A stretch of DNA of 5,131 nucleotides from Schlesneria sp. (lineage in GTDB: Bacteria > Planctomycetota > Planctomycetia > Planctomycetales > Planctomycetaceae), in the NCBI GenBank assembly GCA_025353525.1, contig JANXOO010000345.1, positions 1-5,131 on the forward strand, written 5' to 3'. The position numbers and the translations under genes are program-made. The notes below the pieces were generated by a model. It made no database searches. It was not told the DNA's origin and saw only the letters and a program-made list of their open reading frames with translations. This document shows positions 5,116 through 5,131 of this stretch, one piece after another (the first letter of the stretch is position 1; each line of letters opens with the position of its first letter).

Positions 5116-5131
5116 ACCCGCTGTATGACAA

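Noticed and set aside
4865..5131. Minus-strand open frame opposite the lipoprotein-like gene
   Set aside because: The plus strand has a signal sequence, a good ribosome binding site and a recognisable core; the reverse frame has none of these.

Overview
The window looks like a chromosomal segment of a planctomycete, and nothing in it suggests plasmid, phage or transposon content. Two genes carry the taxonomic signal. The first is a cysteine-rich repeat protein at the left edge with the V-x-V-C / YTV pattern of planctomycete cell-surface proteins. The second is a small lipoprotein-like protein at the right edge whose LPSAYYLDDDVQYFP core I recall from planctomycete genomes. Base composition is moderately GC-rich by eye. 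Codon use looks even across the genes, so I see no sign of recent transfer.

Layout: (1) 1-505 (+), the 3' end of the YTV-type repeat gene, followed by a strong hairpin terminator (561-600) and a second inverted repeat (602-633). (2) On the minus strand, thiL (thiamine-monophosphate kinase, 3022 down to 2072) and then a GT4-type glycosyltransferase (1996 down to 746). The gap between them is 75 nt, so they are probably co-transcribed. The glycosyltransferase converges on the YTV gene, and the terminator hairpin between them could serve both strands. (3) A divergent intergenic region (3023-3167) with a palindromic GTATAC that could act as a -10 element on either strand. (4) A plus-strand cluster: an FmdB-type zinc ribbon protein (GTG start, 3168-3491), YacG (3522-3731) and a PLP-dependent serine/threonine dehydratase-like enzyme (3721-4725). 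The dehydratase start overlaps the end of yacG by 11 nt, which suggests translational coupling. (5) 4726-4866, an intergenic stretch with up to three small hairpins, then the small lipoprotein-like gene (4867-5115).

Functionally this is a mix of core metabolism (thiamine diphosphate, amino-acid ammonia-lyase), two tiny zinc-binding regulators or chaperone-like proteins, envelope glycan assembly and two envelope-associated planctomycete proteins. I do not see a coherent new defence or mobile system. The points most worth a second look are the 84-bp repeat architecture of the Cys-rich protein, the altered motif residues in the PLP enzyme, and the structured leader of the lipoprotein-like gene. 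All assignments rest on reading motifs by eye; no database search was possible.
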